A DNA stretch of 64,000 nt from Piscinibacter sp. HJYY11 (GTDB lineage Bacteria; Pseudomonadota; Gammaproteobacteria; Burkholderiales; Burkholderiaceae_C), in assembly GCF_016735515.1 (NCBI RefSeq), contig NZ_JAERQZ010000001.1:2716746-2780745 (forward strand), in the 5' to 3' direction. Shown one piece after another: positions 27,722 through 36,513 of the stretch. The notes below the pieces were generated by a model that ran no database searches, was not told where the DNA came from, and saw only the letters and a list, made by a program, of their open reading frames with translations. Each line of letters opens with the position of its first letter. The first letter of the stretch is position 1. Position numbers and translations under genes: made by a program.

Positions 27722-28752
27722 GCCTTCACCATGCGCTCGGCCTTGGGCGGCAGGAACGCCAGGTTGTAGACGGTGGCCGGGTCGGGCTTGGCCTTGAGGC
27801 CGAAGGTCTGCGCCACCTCGTGGACCTGGGCCTCGACGAACGCCCGCTTCACGTCGCCCACGCCGTGCTCGCGCGTGTCGGCGGCGAGCACGTAGCCCTG
27901 GGTGATGCGCCAGCGCTCGAGCTCGACCTTCTCGTCGACCATGGGTTCGCGCTGCTTCACGTAGGCCATCGCCGCCTGAGGATTGGCGACGGTCTCGAGC
28001 AGCGCCTTGTTGGTCGCGCGCAGGAAACCGGCCACCGCCAAGGGCCGCTCGGCGATGAACTTGCTCGACGCCAGCACGGCGTTGCCGTACACCGCGAGGC
28101 CGGTGCTGGCGAACGACAGCACCGACAGGTCCTCGGGCTTGATGCGCTGGAAGAGCGAGACGGCCGAATCGTGGAAGTAGGTCGCGCCGTCGACGTCGCC
28201 GCGCACCACCACGTTGTCACGCTGGCTGAAGTCGGTCGTCACCCATTCGATGGCCTCCGGCTTCACGCCGGCATGCTTGGCCGCCATGGGCCAGCAGCGC
28301 TTGGTCGACTCGACCGCGGCGGCAGCGATGCGCTTGCCTTGCAGGCTCTTGAAGTCGGCGGTGATGCCGCGGTCCTTGCGCCCGATGATCGCGAAGGGCG
28401 CGCGGTTGTAGTACTGGTAGACCGCCTGCACCAGCGGCGCGCCGGCTTGTGCACCCGTTTGTGCGGCGTTGAACTCGATCAGCGAGCTCACGTCGCCGAA
28501 GCCCATGTCGTAGGCGCCGCTCGCGGTGCGGGTGATCGAGGCGACCGAGCCGCTGCCGACGTCGATGCTGACGTCGAGCCCTTCGGCCGTGTAGTAGCCC
28601 TTGTAGAGCGCCACGAGGAAGGGCGCGGTCTGGCCGCTGATGCGGAAGTCGAGCGTGAAGCGCAGCTTGACGGGCGCTTGTGCGCGCACGACGAAAGGCG
28701 AGGCGAAGGCGGCAGTGGCCGCGCCGAGTTGCAGAAGTTGACGGCGTTTCAT
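27718..28752 (-). CDS. NMT1/TauA-type ABC transporter binding protein
   Basis: A 344-residue periplasmic binding protein with a twin-arginine-like signal (KRRQLLQLGAATAAFASPF, cleavage near VRAQA). It shows RFTLDFRISGQTAPFLVALY, FVEAEG-type positioning in YYTAEGLDVSIDVG, and YDMGFGDVSSLIEF. Such proteins bind sulfonates, taurine, pyrimidine precursors and similar compounds. It sits between a Rieske oxygenase and a deaminase gene. No permease or ATPase is in this operon; SsuB/SsuC encoded at 30882-32520 are possible partners. Confidence 0.85.
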   Translation of the reverse strand: MKRRQLLQLGAATAAFASPFVVRAQAPVKLRFTLDFRISGQTAPFLVALYKGYYTAEGLDVSIDVGSGSVASITRTASGAYDMGFGDVSSLIEFNAAQTGAQAGAPLVQAVYQYYNRAPFAIIGRKDRGITADFKSLQGKRIAAAAVESTKRCWPMAAKHAGVKPEAIEWVTTDFSQRDNVVVRGDVDGATYFHDSAVSLFQRIKPEDLSVLSFASTGLAVYGNAVLASSKFIAERPLAVAGFLRATNKALLETVANPQAAMAYVKQREPMVDEKVELERWRITQGYVLAADTREHGVGDVKRAFVEAQVHEVAQTFGLKAKPDPATVYNLAFLPPKAERMVKA

Positions 28753-28777
28753 GGTGGGCTCCAGAGAAAAGTGAAAT

Positions 28778-29842
28778 TCAGGCGACGGCCTGGATGGGGA
28801 TGACGGCCGGCTGGTCCGCATTGCCGCGGTGGATCTCGCGCTCGCCGTGCCGGGCCAGGTGCTCCATCAGCTTCTTGCGGATGAGCATGCCGGGGCGGTC
28901 GCTTTCCATCGAGTACTCGACGCCGCGCCGGCGCGTGTCGATCACCGCATCGGGGTCGGTGGACTCGAGGATGTCCTTGTCTTCGCGGGTGATCTCTTCG
29001 TCGAAGTCGATCAGCATCTGCGCCGGGCAGTCGTCTTCCGTGTCGTTGCGGAAGAGCCACTGGCACAACTGGATGCGCCCGTCGTCGATGGGCGTGAAGC
29101 AGTTGATGATGATGTGGCGGATGCCCGATGGGTATTCGATGTCGAGCCGCCGCGAGAAGGGCATGAAGTAGGCGTTGCGCATGTGGCGCGTGGTCACCGG
29201 GTCGGTCACGCCGCTGATGCGCTGGTAGCGCTCGGGGTTGGCGGCGGGGATCACCGTCTCGGCGTAGAAGCCTTCGGCGTTCTCCACCAGCTCGTACTTG
29301 CTTGGCTTCGGTTGCGCGGCCACGCCGAAGGTGGCGCGGTGCACGAAGCTGAAGTGCGAGTTGTCGAAGCTGTTTTCCAGCGCCCGCATCGGGCTCGTGT
29401 TCCAGGTCTCGTAGAACTGGAAGATGGTGCGCCAGCCGGGCGCGCCGAACTCGGGCACGGCGGGGATGTCGGCGATCGGCTCCTCGAGCGCCACCCAGGC
29501 GTAGCCGTAGCGTGCCGTGCAGCGGTAGGCCGGCGTGCAGTAGTCAGGCGGTATGGGTTTGTCGTCGGCGTACTGCGGGATGCGCACGACACGGCCGCTG
29601 CGGTCGTAGGTCCAGCCGTGGTAGCCGCATTCGAGACGGCCTTCGACACAGCGGCCTTTCGAGAGCTTGGCCGTGCGGTGGCAGCAGCGGTCCTTCAGTG
29701 CCGCGGGCTCGCCGCGTTCATCGAGGAAGAGGACGATGTTTTCGCCCAGCAGCGTGAAGGGCTGCGGCCCCTCGGCCAACTGGGCGAGCGGCATCACCGC
29801 ATGCCAGTGCTTGCGGAAGACGGGTTGGCGGGTGGTCAGCAT
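28778..29842 (-). CDS. Rieske aromatic-ring-hydroxylating-type oxygenase, alpha subunit
   Basis: A 354-residue Rieske oxygenase. Rieske ligands are in CCHRTAKLSKG (Cys-x-His) and CGYHGWTY (Cys-x2-His), about residues 52-75. The iron-binding helix reads ENSFDNSHFSFVHRATFG, with Asp and two His. It differs from VanA (11187-12260) throughout. No reductase gene is beside it, so electrons must come from VanB or another reductase. It leads an operon with the binding protein and deaminase, behind a sigma54-type promoter and a structured leader. The substrate is unknown. Confidence 0.88.
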   Translation of the reverse strand: MLTTRQPVFRKHWHAVMPLAQLAEGPQPFTLLGENIVLFLDERGEPAALKDRCCHRTAKLSKGRCVEGRLECGYHGWTYDRSGRVVRIPQYADDKPIPPDYCTPAYRCTARYGYAWVALEEPIADIPAVPEFGAPGWRTIFQFYETWNTSPMRALENSFDNSHFSFVHRATFGVAAQPKPSKYELVENAEGFYAETVIPAANPERYQRISGVTDPVTTRHMRNAYFMPFSRRLDIEYPSGIRHIIINCFTPIDDGRIQLCQWLFRNDTEDDCPAQMLIDFDEEITREDKDILESTDPDAVIDTRRRGVEYSMESDRPGMLIRKKLMEHLARHGEREIHRGNADQPAVIPIQAVA

Positions 29843-29855
29843 GGAAGCGCTCCGA

Positions 29856-29915
29856 CTCTCGAAGTGATGAACCTCCTGCGTGGTGCGGGGGCACCAGCAC
29901 AGGGCACTTCGAGAG
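29856..29915 (-). promoter_or_regulatory. Nested hairpin in the leader of the Rieske operon
   Basis: A perfect 11-bp inverted repeat, CTCTCGAAGTG (29856-29866) and CACTTCGAGAG (29905-29915), encloses TGGTGC-gggg-GCACCA (29881-29896). On the minus-strand transcript the loop also carries AGGAGG (29872-29877). The repeat ends 13 bases before the start codon, so folding could affect ribosome access or mark an operator. Confidence 0.6.
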
Positions 29916-30003
29916 CAATTTCCGGCCGCTTCGGCTCAGGCAGCACCGTGGCGGTGCCGCGAGCGCGGGGCGGTGAACGCTTCTACTCTCGTGAACGCGA
30001 TGA

Positions 30004-30020
30004 ATGCAGCTAGCGTGCCA
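30004..30020 (-). promoter_or_regulatory. Sigma54 promoter of the Rieske operon
   Basis: On the minus strand the sequence reads TGGCACG-CTAG-CTGCAT. The -24 element is perfect and the -12 element has one change (CTGC for TTGC), with exactly 10 bases between the invariant GG and GC. It lies just after the stop of the upstream hydrolase gene. The transcript would start near 29994, giving a leader of about 150 bases. Confidence 0.65.
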
Positions 30021-30033
30021 GCGTCTGTTCCAA

Positions 30034-30624
30034 CTAGATCGCGAAAGACCATTCAGCCAGCGACGCGTGTTCGGCGCGGTGGACGCGCGAATGCTGCTGG
30101 CGCTGGCGCCGCACCCACTGGGCGGCGAGGGGCAACGGGCCGAAGCCCGACTCCGCGTTGATGTGTCCGGCATCGCCGAGGTTGTGGACATGGCTGCCCC
30201 ATCGGCGGGCCCAGCGTTGCGCCTCGTCGGCGCTCATCCACGGGTCGGTGTCGCTGGCGATGAGCGTGGTGCGCGCGCCGAGCGGCGCAGCATGCAGCCG
30301 CTGCTGCAGGCCGAAGCGCTGCGGGTCGGCCGGCGCGACGAGCAGCGCCGCCGCAATGCGCGACTCGCCCCAGCCCAGCAGCTGCGCGAGCGCCAGGCAG
30401 CCGAAGCTGTGCGCCACCGCGATCACCGGGCCGCGCACGCCTTCGAGCGTCTCGCCGATGCGGTCGGCCCAGCGCTCGAGCTCGGGCACCGACCAGTCGT
30501 CCTGGCGCACGCGCAGCGCATCGGGGTGCAGCGCGTGCAGCCAGGTCTGCCAGTGCGCCGGCCCACTGTCGTGCAGGCCGGGCACGATCAGCAGGCGCGG
30601 CACCGCGGCTTCAGAGAGCGGCAT
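30034..30624 (-). CDS. RBBP9/YdeN-type alpha/beta hydrolase
   Basis: A 196-residue small hydrolase. It starts LLIVPGLHDSGPAHWQTWL, typical of the RBBP9/YdeN (DUF1234-like) group. The nucleophile elbow is VAHSFGCLA (Gly-x-Ser replaced by His-Ser-Phe-Gly context), with Asp in ASDTDPWM and His in GDAGHINAESG. Its start overlaps the stop of the TOBE gene by one base. It is the last gene of the ssu block. The role in sulfonate use is unknown. Confidence 0.85.
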   Translation of the reverse strand: MPLSEAAVPRLLIVPGLHDSGPAHWQTWLHALHPDALRVRQDDWSVPELERWADRIGETLEGVRGPVIAVAHSFGCLALAQLLGWGESRIAAALLVAPADPQRFGLQQRLHAAPLGARTTLIASDTDPWMSADEAQRWARRWGSHVHNLGDAGHINAESGFGPLPLAAQWVRRQRQQHSRVHRAEHASLAEWSFAI

Positions 30625-30842
30625 CACAGTGCAGCGATGGAGACCTCGGTCGACTTGACCAGCGCGATGACCTCGCGGCCGACTTCCAGCTTGAGCTCCT
30701 TGACCGAGCGGGTGGTGATGACCGAGGTGACGACCAGGCCGGACGGCGTCTCGACGTCGATCTCCGAGACGACCGGTCCTTCGATGATTTCCTTGACCTT
30801 GCCGCGGAACTGGTTGCGCACGTTGATGGCGGTGATGCTCAT
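30624..30842 (-). CDS. Single TOBE-domain (molbindin/Mop-like) protein
   Basis: A 72-residue protein made of one TOBE domain: ITAINVRNQFRGKVKEIIEG and SVKELKLEVGREVIALVKST are the Mop signature. Free Mop proteins oligomerise and bind molybdate or tungstate. Here it follows ssuB by 39 bases and is coupled to the hydrolase gene. Stand-alone TOBE proteins occur beside ssu genes in some proteobacteria, by my recollection; whether it binds an oxyanion such as sulfate is open. Confidence 0.88.
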   Translation of the reverse strand: MSITAINVRNQFRGKVKEIIEGPVVSEIDVETPSGLVVTSVITTRSVKELKLEVGREVIALVKSTEVSIAAL

Positions 30843-30881
30843 GGGTGTCCTCGTGGGATGTGGGAGAGAAAAACAATAGGG

Positions 30882-31730
30882 TCAGAGTGCGAAGCGCCAG
30901 CCGCCGAAGCCCGAGGGCACGGCGGTCTCGGCTTCGGGTGGCAGCTCGGCCGCAGGCTGCTGCAGCACGCGCAGCAACACCCGCTCTTCGAGCGCCGCAA
31001 ACGTGGCGTTGCCACGCGAGCGCGGGCGCGCGAGGGGAATGACTTCGTCGAGCGCGATGTGGTGGTCTTCGATCAGGATCACGCGGTCGGCCAGCGCCAC
31101 GGCCTCCGACACGTCGTGCGTGATGAGGATGGCGGTGAAGCCATGCTCCTTCCACAGGCGCTCGATCAGGCCGTGCATCTCGATGCGGGTCAGTGCATCC
31201 AGCGCACCCAGCGGCTCGTCGAGCAGCAGCAGGCGCGGGCGGTGCACCAGCGCGCGGGCGAGCGCCACACGCTGGCGCTGTCCGCCCGAGAGCACCGCCG
31301 GCCATTCGTGGGCGCGGTCGGCCAGGCCCACGTCGGCCAGGGCCTCGAGCGCACGCGCCTTCGCATCGGGGCCTTCGAGGCCGAGCGCGATGTTGTCGAG
31401 CACGCGCTTCCACGGCAGCAGGCGCGCGTCCTGGAACATGATGCGCACGTCGTCGCGGTGCTTCGCGAGCGGCTCGCCGTCGAGCGTGAGCGTGCCGGCC
31501 TGCGCCGATTCGAGCGCGGCGACCAGGCGCAAGAGCGTGCTCTTGCCGCAGCCGCTGCGGCCGACGATGGCGATGAATTCGCCGGGGGCGACGTCGAGGT
31601 TCACGCCGTCGAGCACGACACGCTCGCCGTAGACCTTGCGCAGCTCGCGCACCGCGAGGGCGAGGCCCTGGGGTCGCGAGGTGGTCTTCACGTGGTGCAG
31701 CGCAGGGCTTGCGATTTCGGTGCGGGCCAT
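30882..31730 (-). CDS. ssuB: Aliphatic sulfonate ABC transporter ATP-binding protein
   Basis: A 282-residue SsuB ATPase with Walker [11 protein letters not shown]-loop [10 protein letters not shown], signature [15 protein letters not shown] and Walker [14 protein letters not shown], followed by [24 protein letters not shown] is typical of the nitrate/sulfonate/taurine subfamily. It begins 1 base after the ssuC stop. It energises uptake through SsuC for the sulfonates bound by the SsuA paralogues. Confidence 0.92.
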   Translation of the reverse strand: MARTEIASPALHHVKTTSRPQGLALAVRELRKVYGERVVLDGVNLDVAPGEFIAIVGRSGCGKSTLLRLVAALESAQAGTLTLDGEPLAKHRDDVRIMFQDARLLPWKRVLDNIALGLEGPDAKARALEALADVGLADRAHEWPAVLSGGQRQRVALARALVHRPRLLLLDEPLGALDALTRIEMHGLIERLWKEHGFTAILITHDVSEAVALADRVILIEDHHIALDEVIPLARPRSRGNATFAALEERVLLRVLQQPAAELPPEAETAVPSGFGGWRFAL

Positions 31731-31731
31731 C

Positions 31732-32520
31732 TCAGGCCTCCTTCACTTGGTAGCCCGGGTGCCAGCGCAGCCACCAGCGCTCGAGTGCCTTGGCCAGCAC
31801 GTCGGCCAGCTTGCCGAGCAAGGCGTAGAGCAGGATGCCCACGAGCACCACGTCGGTCTGCAGGAACTCGCGCGCATTCATCGTGAGGTAGCCGATGCCG
31901 GACTGCGCCGAGATCGTCTCGGCCACGATGAGCAGCACCCACATCAGGCCCAGCGAGAAACGCAGGCCCACCAGCACCGAGGGCAGCGCGCCGGGCAGGA
32001 TCACCTGGCGGTAGAGCTGCCAGCCGCTCAAGCCGTAGCTGCGCGCCATCTCGATCAGGCCCTTGTCGACCGAGCGGATGCCGTGGAAGGTGTTGAGGTA
32101 AATCGGGAAGAAGACCCCCACCGACACCAGGAAGAGCTTGGCGCTCTCGTCGATGCCGAACCACAGGATGACGAGCGGGATCAGCGCGAGCGCCGGGATG
32201 TTGCGCACCATCTGCAGCGTGGTGTCGAGCAGCGTCTCGCCGATGCGGAAGGTGCCGGTGAAGAGGCCGAGGACGAGGCCGAGCCCGCCACCGATGGCCA
32301 GGCCCGCGAGGGCACGGCCGGTGCTCACCGCCACGTGCTGGATCAGCTCGCCCGAGGCGAGCAGTTTCCAGAAGGCGGTGATGACCGACAGCGGCTCGGG
32401 CAGCACGCGCGTGGAGAGCCAGCCGCCACGCGACGACAGCTCCCACAGCACGAGGATCAGCACCGGCACCAGCCAGGGCAGCGCCCGCTGCCTGAACGAA
32501 GACGTGTTGGGGCGGCTCAT
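31732..32520 (-). CDS. ssuC: Aliphatic sulfonate ABC transporter permease
   Basis: A 262-residue permease with six hydrophobic segments. The coupling (EAA) region reads [24 protein letters not shown], split here around residue 160, and the C-terminus has [20 protein letters not shown], both typical of SsuC. It begins 4 bases after ssuD. Confidence 0.92.
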   Translation of the reverse strand: MSRPNTSSFRQRALPWLVPVLILVLWELSSRGGWLSTRVLPEPLSVITAFWKLLASGELIQHVAVSTGRALAGLAIGGGLGLVLGLFTGTFRIGETLLDTTLQMVRNIPALALIPLVILWFGIDESAKLFLVSVGVFFPIYLNTFHGIRSVDKGLIEMARSYGLSGWQLYRQVILPGALPSVLVGLRFSLGLMWVLLIVAETISAQSGIGYLTMNAREFLQTDVVLVGILLYALLGKLADVLAKALERWWLRWHPGYQVKEA

Positions 32521-32524
32521 GGCA

Positions 32525-33694
32525 TCAGCTCTGCGAGACCTTCGGCACGTAGGTGTTGGCGACGATCTCGCCGAACGGCCCGGTGAGCGTGCGGCCGGGC
32601 AGCTTGTTCTGCACGTCCAGCGGCAGGAGCGGGAACACCAGCTCGGCGAAGCGGTGCGCTTCCTCGAGGTGCGGGTAGCCGCTCAGGATGAAGTAGTCAA
32701 GGCCCAGCGCGGCGTACTCCTTGATGCGCTCGGCCACCTGCTCGGGGTTGCCCACGAGGGCCGTGCCGGCACCGCCGCGCACCAGGCCCACGCCGGCCCA
32801 CAGGTTGGGCGAGATCTCCAGGCCCTCGCGGATGTTGGCCTTGTTGAACTTGCCCTTGTGCAGCTCGGCCATGCGGCGCTGGCCCACCGAGTCCATCTGC
32901 GCGAACTTGGCCTGCGCAGCAGCGACCACGCTCTCGTCGAGGTGCGAGACGAGCTCGGCCGCGGCACGCCACGCTTCCTCTTCGGTCTCGCGCACGATCA
33001 CGTGCAGGCGGATGCCGAAGCTGAGCTTGCGGCCGTGCCTGGCGGCACGCCCGCCCACGTCGGCCACCTTCGCGGCCACGGCGGCGGGCGGCTCGCCCCA
33101 GGTGAGGTAGGTGTCGACCTGCTCGGCAGCGAGGTCGTGCGCCTCTTCCGACGAGCCGCCGAAGAAGACCTGCGGATACGGCTTGTTGATGGGCGGGTAC
33201 AGCAGCTTGGCGCCCTGCACCTTGAGGTGCTGGCCTTCGAAGTCGAGCTCTTCGCCGTCGTGGCTGCGCGCGAGGATCTCGCGCCAGATCTTCAGGAACT
33301 CGGCACTCTCTTCATAGCGGGCCTTGTGGCTGAGGAACTGGCCGTCGCCGGCGAGCTCCTGCGCATCGCCACCGGTCACCAGGTTGACGATCAGGCGGCC
33401 ACCCGAGAGGCGATCGAGCGTCGCGGCCATGCGGGCCGATTGCGAGGGCTGAACGAGGCCCGGCCGCAGCGCGACCAGGAACTTGAGGCGCTTGGTCGCG
33501 TCGATCAGGCTCGCGGCGGTGACCCACGAGTCTTCGCAGGAACGGCCGGTGGGCAGCAGCACGCCTTCGTAGCCCAGCGTGTCGGCGGCGACGGCCACCT
33601 GCTTGAAGTAGTCGAAGGTGGCGGCGCGGGCGCCCTTGCTCGTGCCGAGGTAGCGGCTGTCGCCGTGGGTGGGGATGAACCAGAGGATCTTCAT
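32525..33694 (-). CDS. ssuD: FMNH2-dependent alkanesulfonate monooxygenase
   Basis: A 389-residue luciferase-like flavin monooxygenase. It releases sulfite from alkanesulfonates using FMNH2 from SsuE. It has [13 protein letters not shown] at the N-terminus, the active-site Cys in GRSCEDSW (residue 53), the Arg/His pair in [11 protein letters not shown], and [20 protein letters not shown]. Length and motifs match SsuD rather than other luciferase-like desulfonating enzymes. Confidence 0.94.
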   Translation of the reverse strand: MKILWFIPTHGDSRYLGTSKGARAATFDYFKQVAVAADTLGYEGVLLPTGRSCEDSWVTAASLIDATKRLKFLVALRPGLVQPSQSARMAATLDRLSGGRLIVNLVTGGDAQELAGDGQFLSHKARYEESAEFLKIWREILARSHDGEELDFEGQHLKVQGAKLLYPPINKPYPQVFFGGSSEEAHDLAAEQVDTYLTWGEPPAAVAAKVADVGGRAARHGRKLSFGIRLHVIVRETEEEAWRAAAELVSHLDESVVAAAQAKFAQMDSVGQRRMAELHKGKFNKANIREGLEISPNLWAGVGLVRGGAGTALVGNPEQVAERIKEYAALGLDYFILSGYPHLEEAHRFAELVFPLLPLDVQNKLPGRTLTGPFGEIVANTYVPKVSQS

Positions 33695-33740
33695 GGGCTC
33701 GTGCTCGTGGGGGTTGTGGCGTGATGGGTTGTTCTGGGTG

Positions 33741-34685
33741 TCAGGCGGGTTGCCAGACGATGTCGGCCACGCGGATGGCCTTGGGGATCAGGCCCAGCTC
33801 GTGGAAGGCGTCGGCCACCTTCTGCTGCTCGGCGACAAGCGCCGGCGTCAGCGGGCCGACTGGCGAACGCGGGCGCCGCTCCAGGACGCGCAGCACGGTG
33901 GCGAGGCCGAGGCCGGAGAACTCGGCGTACTGCTTCGCGGTGTCGGCGCGGTTCCTGTGGACGTAGACGTCGGCCTCGGTGAGCGCGGCGAAGAGATGGC
34001 GCAGCACCGCCTCCTGCTGCACCAGGCCGCGCGAGGCGAGGTAGAAGGAGTTGTTGCTCGTGAGCCCGCGGCTCGTGACGAGCGGGCGCGCCTTGCCATC
34101 GAGCTCGGCGGCGGCGTAGTACGGGTCCCAGATCGACCACGCATCCACCGAGCCGCGCTCGAAGGCCGCGCGGGCATCGGCCGGCGCCAGGTAGATCGGC
34201 TGGATGTCGCTCCACTGGAGGCCGGCCTTCCTGACGATCTGCACCAGGAGGTGGTGCGCGCTCGAGCCCTTCTGCAGCGCGATGCGCTTGGCCCTAAGGT
34301 CGGCGATCGACTTGAGCGGCGAGCCTTCGCGCACCAGCAGCGCCGAGGTGTCGGGCTTGCTGGGCTCGGCGCCGACGTAGACGATGTCCTTGCCGGCGGC
34401 CTGCGCAAAGACGGGCGGCGAGTCGCCGACCGAGCCGAACTCGATGCTGCCCACCGCCAGCGCTTCCAGCAGCTGCGGGCCGGCGGGGAACTCGACCCAC
34501 TGCACCGGCGTGCCGGGCAGTCGCTGCTCGACCAGCTTCAGCGACCGGGTGATCGTGAGGTTGATCGAGCCCTTCTGGAAGCCGATGCGCAGCGGGGCGC
34601 TGCTGGCACGGGCCTGGGGCCACCAGCTCGCGGCCGTCACCGAGAGGATGCCACCCAGGACGGAGCGCCTGTTCGGAGTGCTCAT
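33741..34685 (-). CDS. ssuA: Sulfonate-binding protein, SsuA type (paralogue 1)
   Basis: A 314-residue binding protein with a twin-arginine-type signal ([19 protein letters not shown]). [18 protein letters not shown] and [20 protein letters not shown] are diagnostic of Ssu[22 protein letters not shown] contacts substrate in relatives. It lies between ssuD and a second ssuA. The divergence between the two suggests different sulfonate preferences. Confidence 0.9.
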   Translation of the reverse strand: MSTPNRRSVLGGILSVTAASWWPQARASSAPLRIGFQKGSINLTITRSLKLVEQRLPGTPVQWVEFPAGPQLLEALAVGSIEFGSVGDSPPVFAQAAGKDIVYVGAEPSKPDTSALLVREGSPLKSIADLRAKRIALQKGSSAHHLLVQIVRKAGLQWSDIQPIYLAPADARAAFERGSVDAWSIWDPYYAAAELDGKARPLVTSRGLTSNNSFYLASRGLVQQEAVLRHLFAALTEADVYVHRNRADTAKQYAEFSGLGLATVLRVLERRPRSPVGPLTPALVAEQQKVADAFHELGLIPKAIRVADIVWQPA

Positions 34686-34705
34686 GGGCGTCTCCCTTCG
34701 TGCGC

Positions 34706-35695
34706 TCAGTTGCTCTTGGCCACCGCCACGCCGCGCGGCAGCGCGTCGCTCACGCGGATGGCCTTGGGGATGAGCTTCAGCTCATGGAAGACGTCGGCGA
34801 TCTTCTGCTGCTCGGCGGCCACCTGGGCGCTGATGGGCACGATGCCGTAGGCGAAGCGGCCGGCGGCCACCTCGGTGATCGACGGATCGAGGCCGATCTG
34901 CGGCGCGAGCAGCTCGGCCACGGCCTTCGGGTTGGTGGCGGCCCAGCGGTCGAGCTTGGCCAGCTCGTCGATGATGGCCTGGATCACCTGCGGATGCTTC
35001 TCGGCGTAGGGGCGTGCGGCCAGGTAGAACTGGTGGTTGGCGACGATGCCCTTGCCATCGGCGAGCTGGCGTGCGCCGAGCTGCTTCTCGGCGGCGGCGA
35101 GGAAAGGATCCCAGATCACCCAGGCGTCGACCGAGCCGCGCTCGAAGGCCGCGCGGGCATCGGCCGGCGGCAGGAAGACGACCTGCACGTCACCGTACTT
35201 GAGGCCGGCCTTCTCGAGCGCCTTCACCAGCAGGAAGTGCACGTTGGAGCCCTTGTTGAGCGCGACCTTCTTGCCCTTGAGCTCGGCCACGTTCTTCAGC
35301 CCCGAGTCCTTGGGCACGATGATGGCTTCGCCACCCGGTGCGGGCGGCTGGTTGGCCACGTACACGAGGTCGGCACCGGCCGCCTGCGCAAAGATCGGCG
35401 GCGCTTCGCCCACGGTGCCGAAGTCGATCGAGCCGACGTTCAGGCCTTCGAGCAACTGCGGGCCGGCGGGGAACTCGGTCCACTTGACGGTGATGCCCTG
35501 CGCGGCGAGGCGCTTGTCGAGGTCGCCCTTGGCCTTGAGGATGGTGAGCGTGCCGTACTTCTGGAAGCCGATGCGCAGCTCCTTGGGCGCGGTCTGCGCG
35601 TGTGCGCCGAGCGAGAGCGTGGCGCCGAGCGCGGCCAGGCCGGCGGTGACGAGGTGCAGCCAGCGGCGGCGCGATGGGGCGTGATTCGAGTTCAT
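34706..35695 (-). CDS. ssuA: Sulfonate-binding protein, SsuA type (paralogue 2)
   Basis: A 329-residue binding protein, 20 bases before its paralogue. An N-terminal arginine run (SRRRWLHLVTAGLAALGA) leads a signal peptide cut near AHAQ. It has [40 protein letters not shown] and [20 protein letters not shown]. The ATG at 35695 is chosen as the signal-peptide start. It is closer to textbook SsuA than paralogue 1. Confidence 0.92.
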   Translation of the reverse strand: MNSNHAPSRRRWLHLVTAGLAALGATLSLGAHAQTAPKELRIGFQKYGTLTILKAKGDLDKRLAAQGITVKWTEFPAGPQLLEGLNVGSIDFGTVGEAPPIFAQAAGADLVYVANQPPAPGGEAIIVPKDSGLKNVAELKGKKVALNKGSNVHFLLVKALEKAGLKYGDVQVVFLPPADARAAFERGSVDAWVIWDPFLAAAEKQLGARQLADGKGIVANHQFYLAARPYAEKHPQVIQAIIDELAKLDRWAATNPKAVAELLAPQIGLDPSITEVAAGRFAYGIVPISAQVAAEQQKIADVFHELKLIPKAIRVSDALPRGVAVAKSN

Positions 35696-35725
35696 GTGAT
35701 GTGTGCTTTCGTCAGGAAAAGGGGC

Positions 35726-35749
35726 GCCCGACCCGACGGGGCGTCGGGC
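35726..35749 (-). promoter_or_regulatory. Alternative hairpins between ssuE and ssuA
   Basis: CCCGACG (35732-35738) can pair with CGTCGGG (35742-35748), and GCCCGAC (35726-35732) can pair with GTCGGGC (35743-35749). The two left arms share one right arm. On the minus-strand transcript a CCCCTTTTCC run follows. This may be an attenuator or partial terminator separating ssuE from the transporter genes. Confidence 0.45.
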
Positions 35750-35833
35750 ACCGAAGTCGCCCACGAGGGCGAGGAGACAACCGGGAAACTGGAAACTGCG
35801 GAGGTCTGCGCGAGCCGGGGCCGGCTCAGCCGG

Positions 35834-36400
35834 TCAACATCGCGCCGGTTCGGCGCTGCGCATTCGGTCGGTGGCGGCGAGCAGCGGCTGCAGCGCGCGG
35901 TCGAGCCGCTCCAGCAGGGCATCGTCGGGCGCATAGCCCCCGGTGGCGCTACCCGCGGGCAGCGAGGGCAGCTGCGCATCGGTGGCATAGACACCGTCGA
36001 GGATGTTGCGCGCGCCCAGGGCCGAGAGCACCGGCTTCAGCGCGTAGTCGACCGCCAGCAGGTGGGCGATGCTGCCCCCGGTGGCCAGCGGCAGCACGGT
36101 CTTGCCGCGCAGCGCGTCCTGCGGCAGCAAGTCGAGCCAGAGCTTGAGCAGGCCGCTGTAGGCCGCCTTGTAGATGGGCGTGGAGACGATCAGCACGTCG
36201 GCCTCGGCCACACGCGCGACGCTCGCCGCCACGTCGGGGTGCGACGCATCGGCGGCCACCAGCGCGTGCGCCGGCAGCTCGCGCACATAGACACGGTGGC
36301 GCTCGTGCGCCGCGTTTTCGAGCCGGGCCTGCGCCAGCTCGAGCAGCCAGCCGGAGCGCGAGCGTTGTGAGGGACTGCCTGAAATGCTGAGGATCTTCAT
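35834..36400 (-). CDS. ssuE: NADPH-dependent FMN reductase
   Basis: A 188-residue flavodoxin-like reductase supplying FMNH2 to SsuD. It shows KILSISGSPSQRSRSGWLL at the FMN phosphate site, TPIYKAAYSGLLKLWLDLLP, and LATGGSIAHLLAVDYALKPV, all typical of SsuE/MsuE. It is the first gene of the ssu block; the gap of 138 bases to the second gene holds alternative hairpins. It is divergent from the yitT-like gene. Confidence 0.92.
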   Translation of the reverse strand: MKILSISGSPSQRSRSGWLLELAQARLENAAHERHRVYVRELPAHALVAADASHPDVAASVARVAEADVLIVSTPIYKAAYSGLLKLWLDLLPQDALRGKTVLPLATGGSIAHLLAVDYALKPVLSALGARNILDGVYATDAQLPSLPAGSATGGYAPDDALLERLDRALQPLLAATDRMRSAEPARC

Positions 36401-36471
36401 GGTGACTGCACGATAGCCAACAGCCCGCACGCTGCCTACGAACGAAATCGAGCATCGATATCGCTTTGGCG

Positions 36472-36486
36472 GCCAGGCCGATGCCA
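36472..36486 (-). promoter_or_regulatory. Weak sigma54-like site ahead of ssuE
   Basis: The minus strand reads TGGCAT-CGGCC-TGGCC with the correct 10-base spacing between GG and GC. The -24 half is good, but the -12 half has G in place of the second T. It lies 72 bases before the ssuE ATG. It is supported mainly by the two better sites nearby. Confidence 0.25.
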
Positions 36487-36513
36487 CTTCCACACGCGTG
36501 GAGAATCCGCCCC

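Noticed and set aside
35696..35833. Sigma54 promoter directly before the first ssuA
   Set aside because: The only GG-N10-GC match (GGGCG...GTGCC) departs from consensus in both elements.
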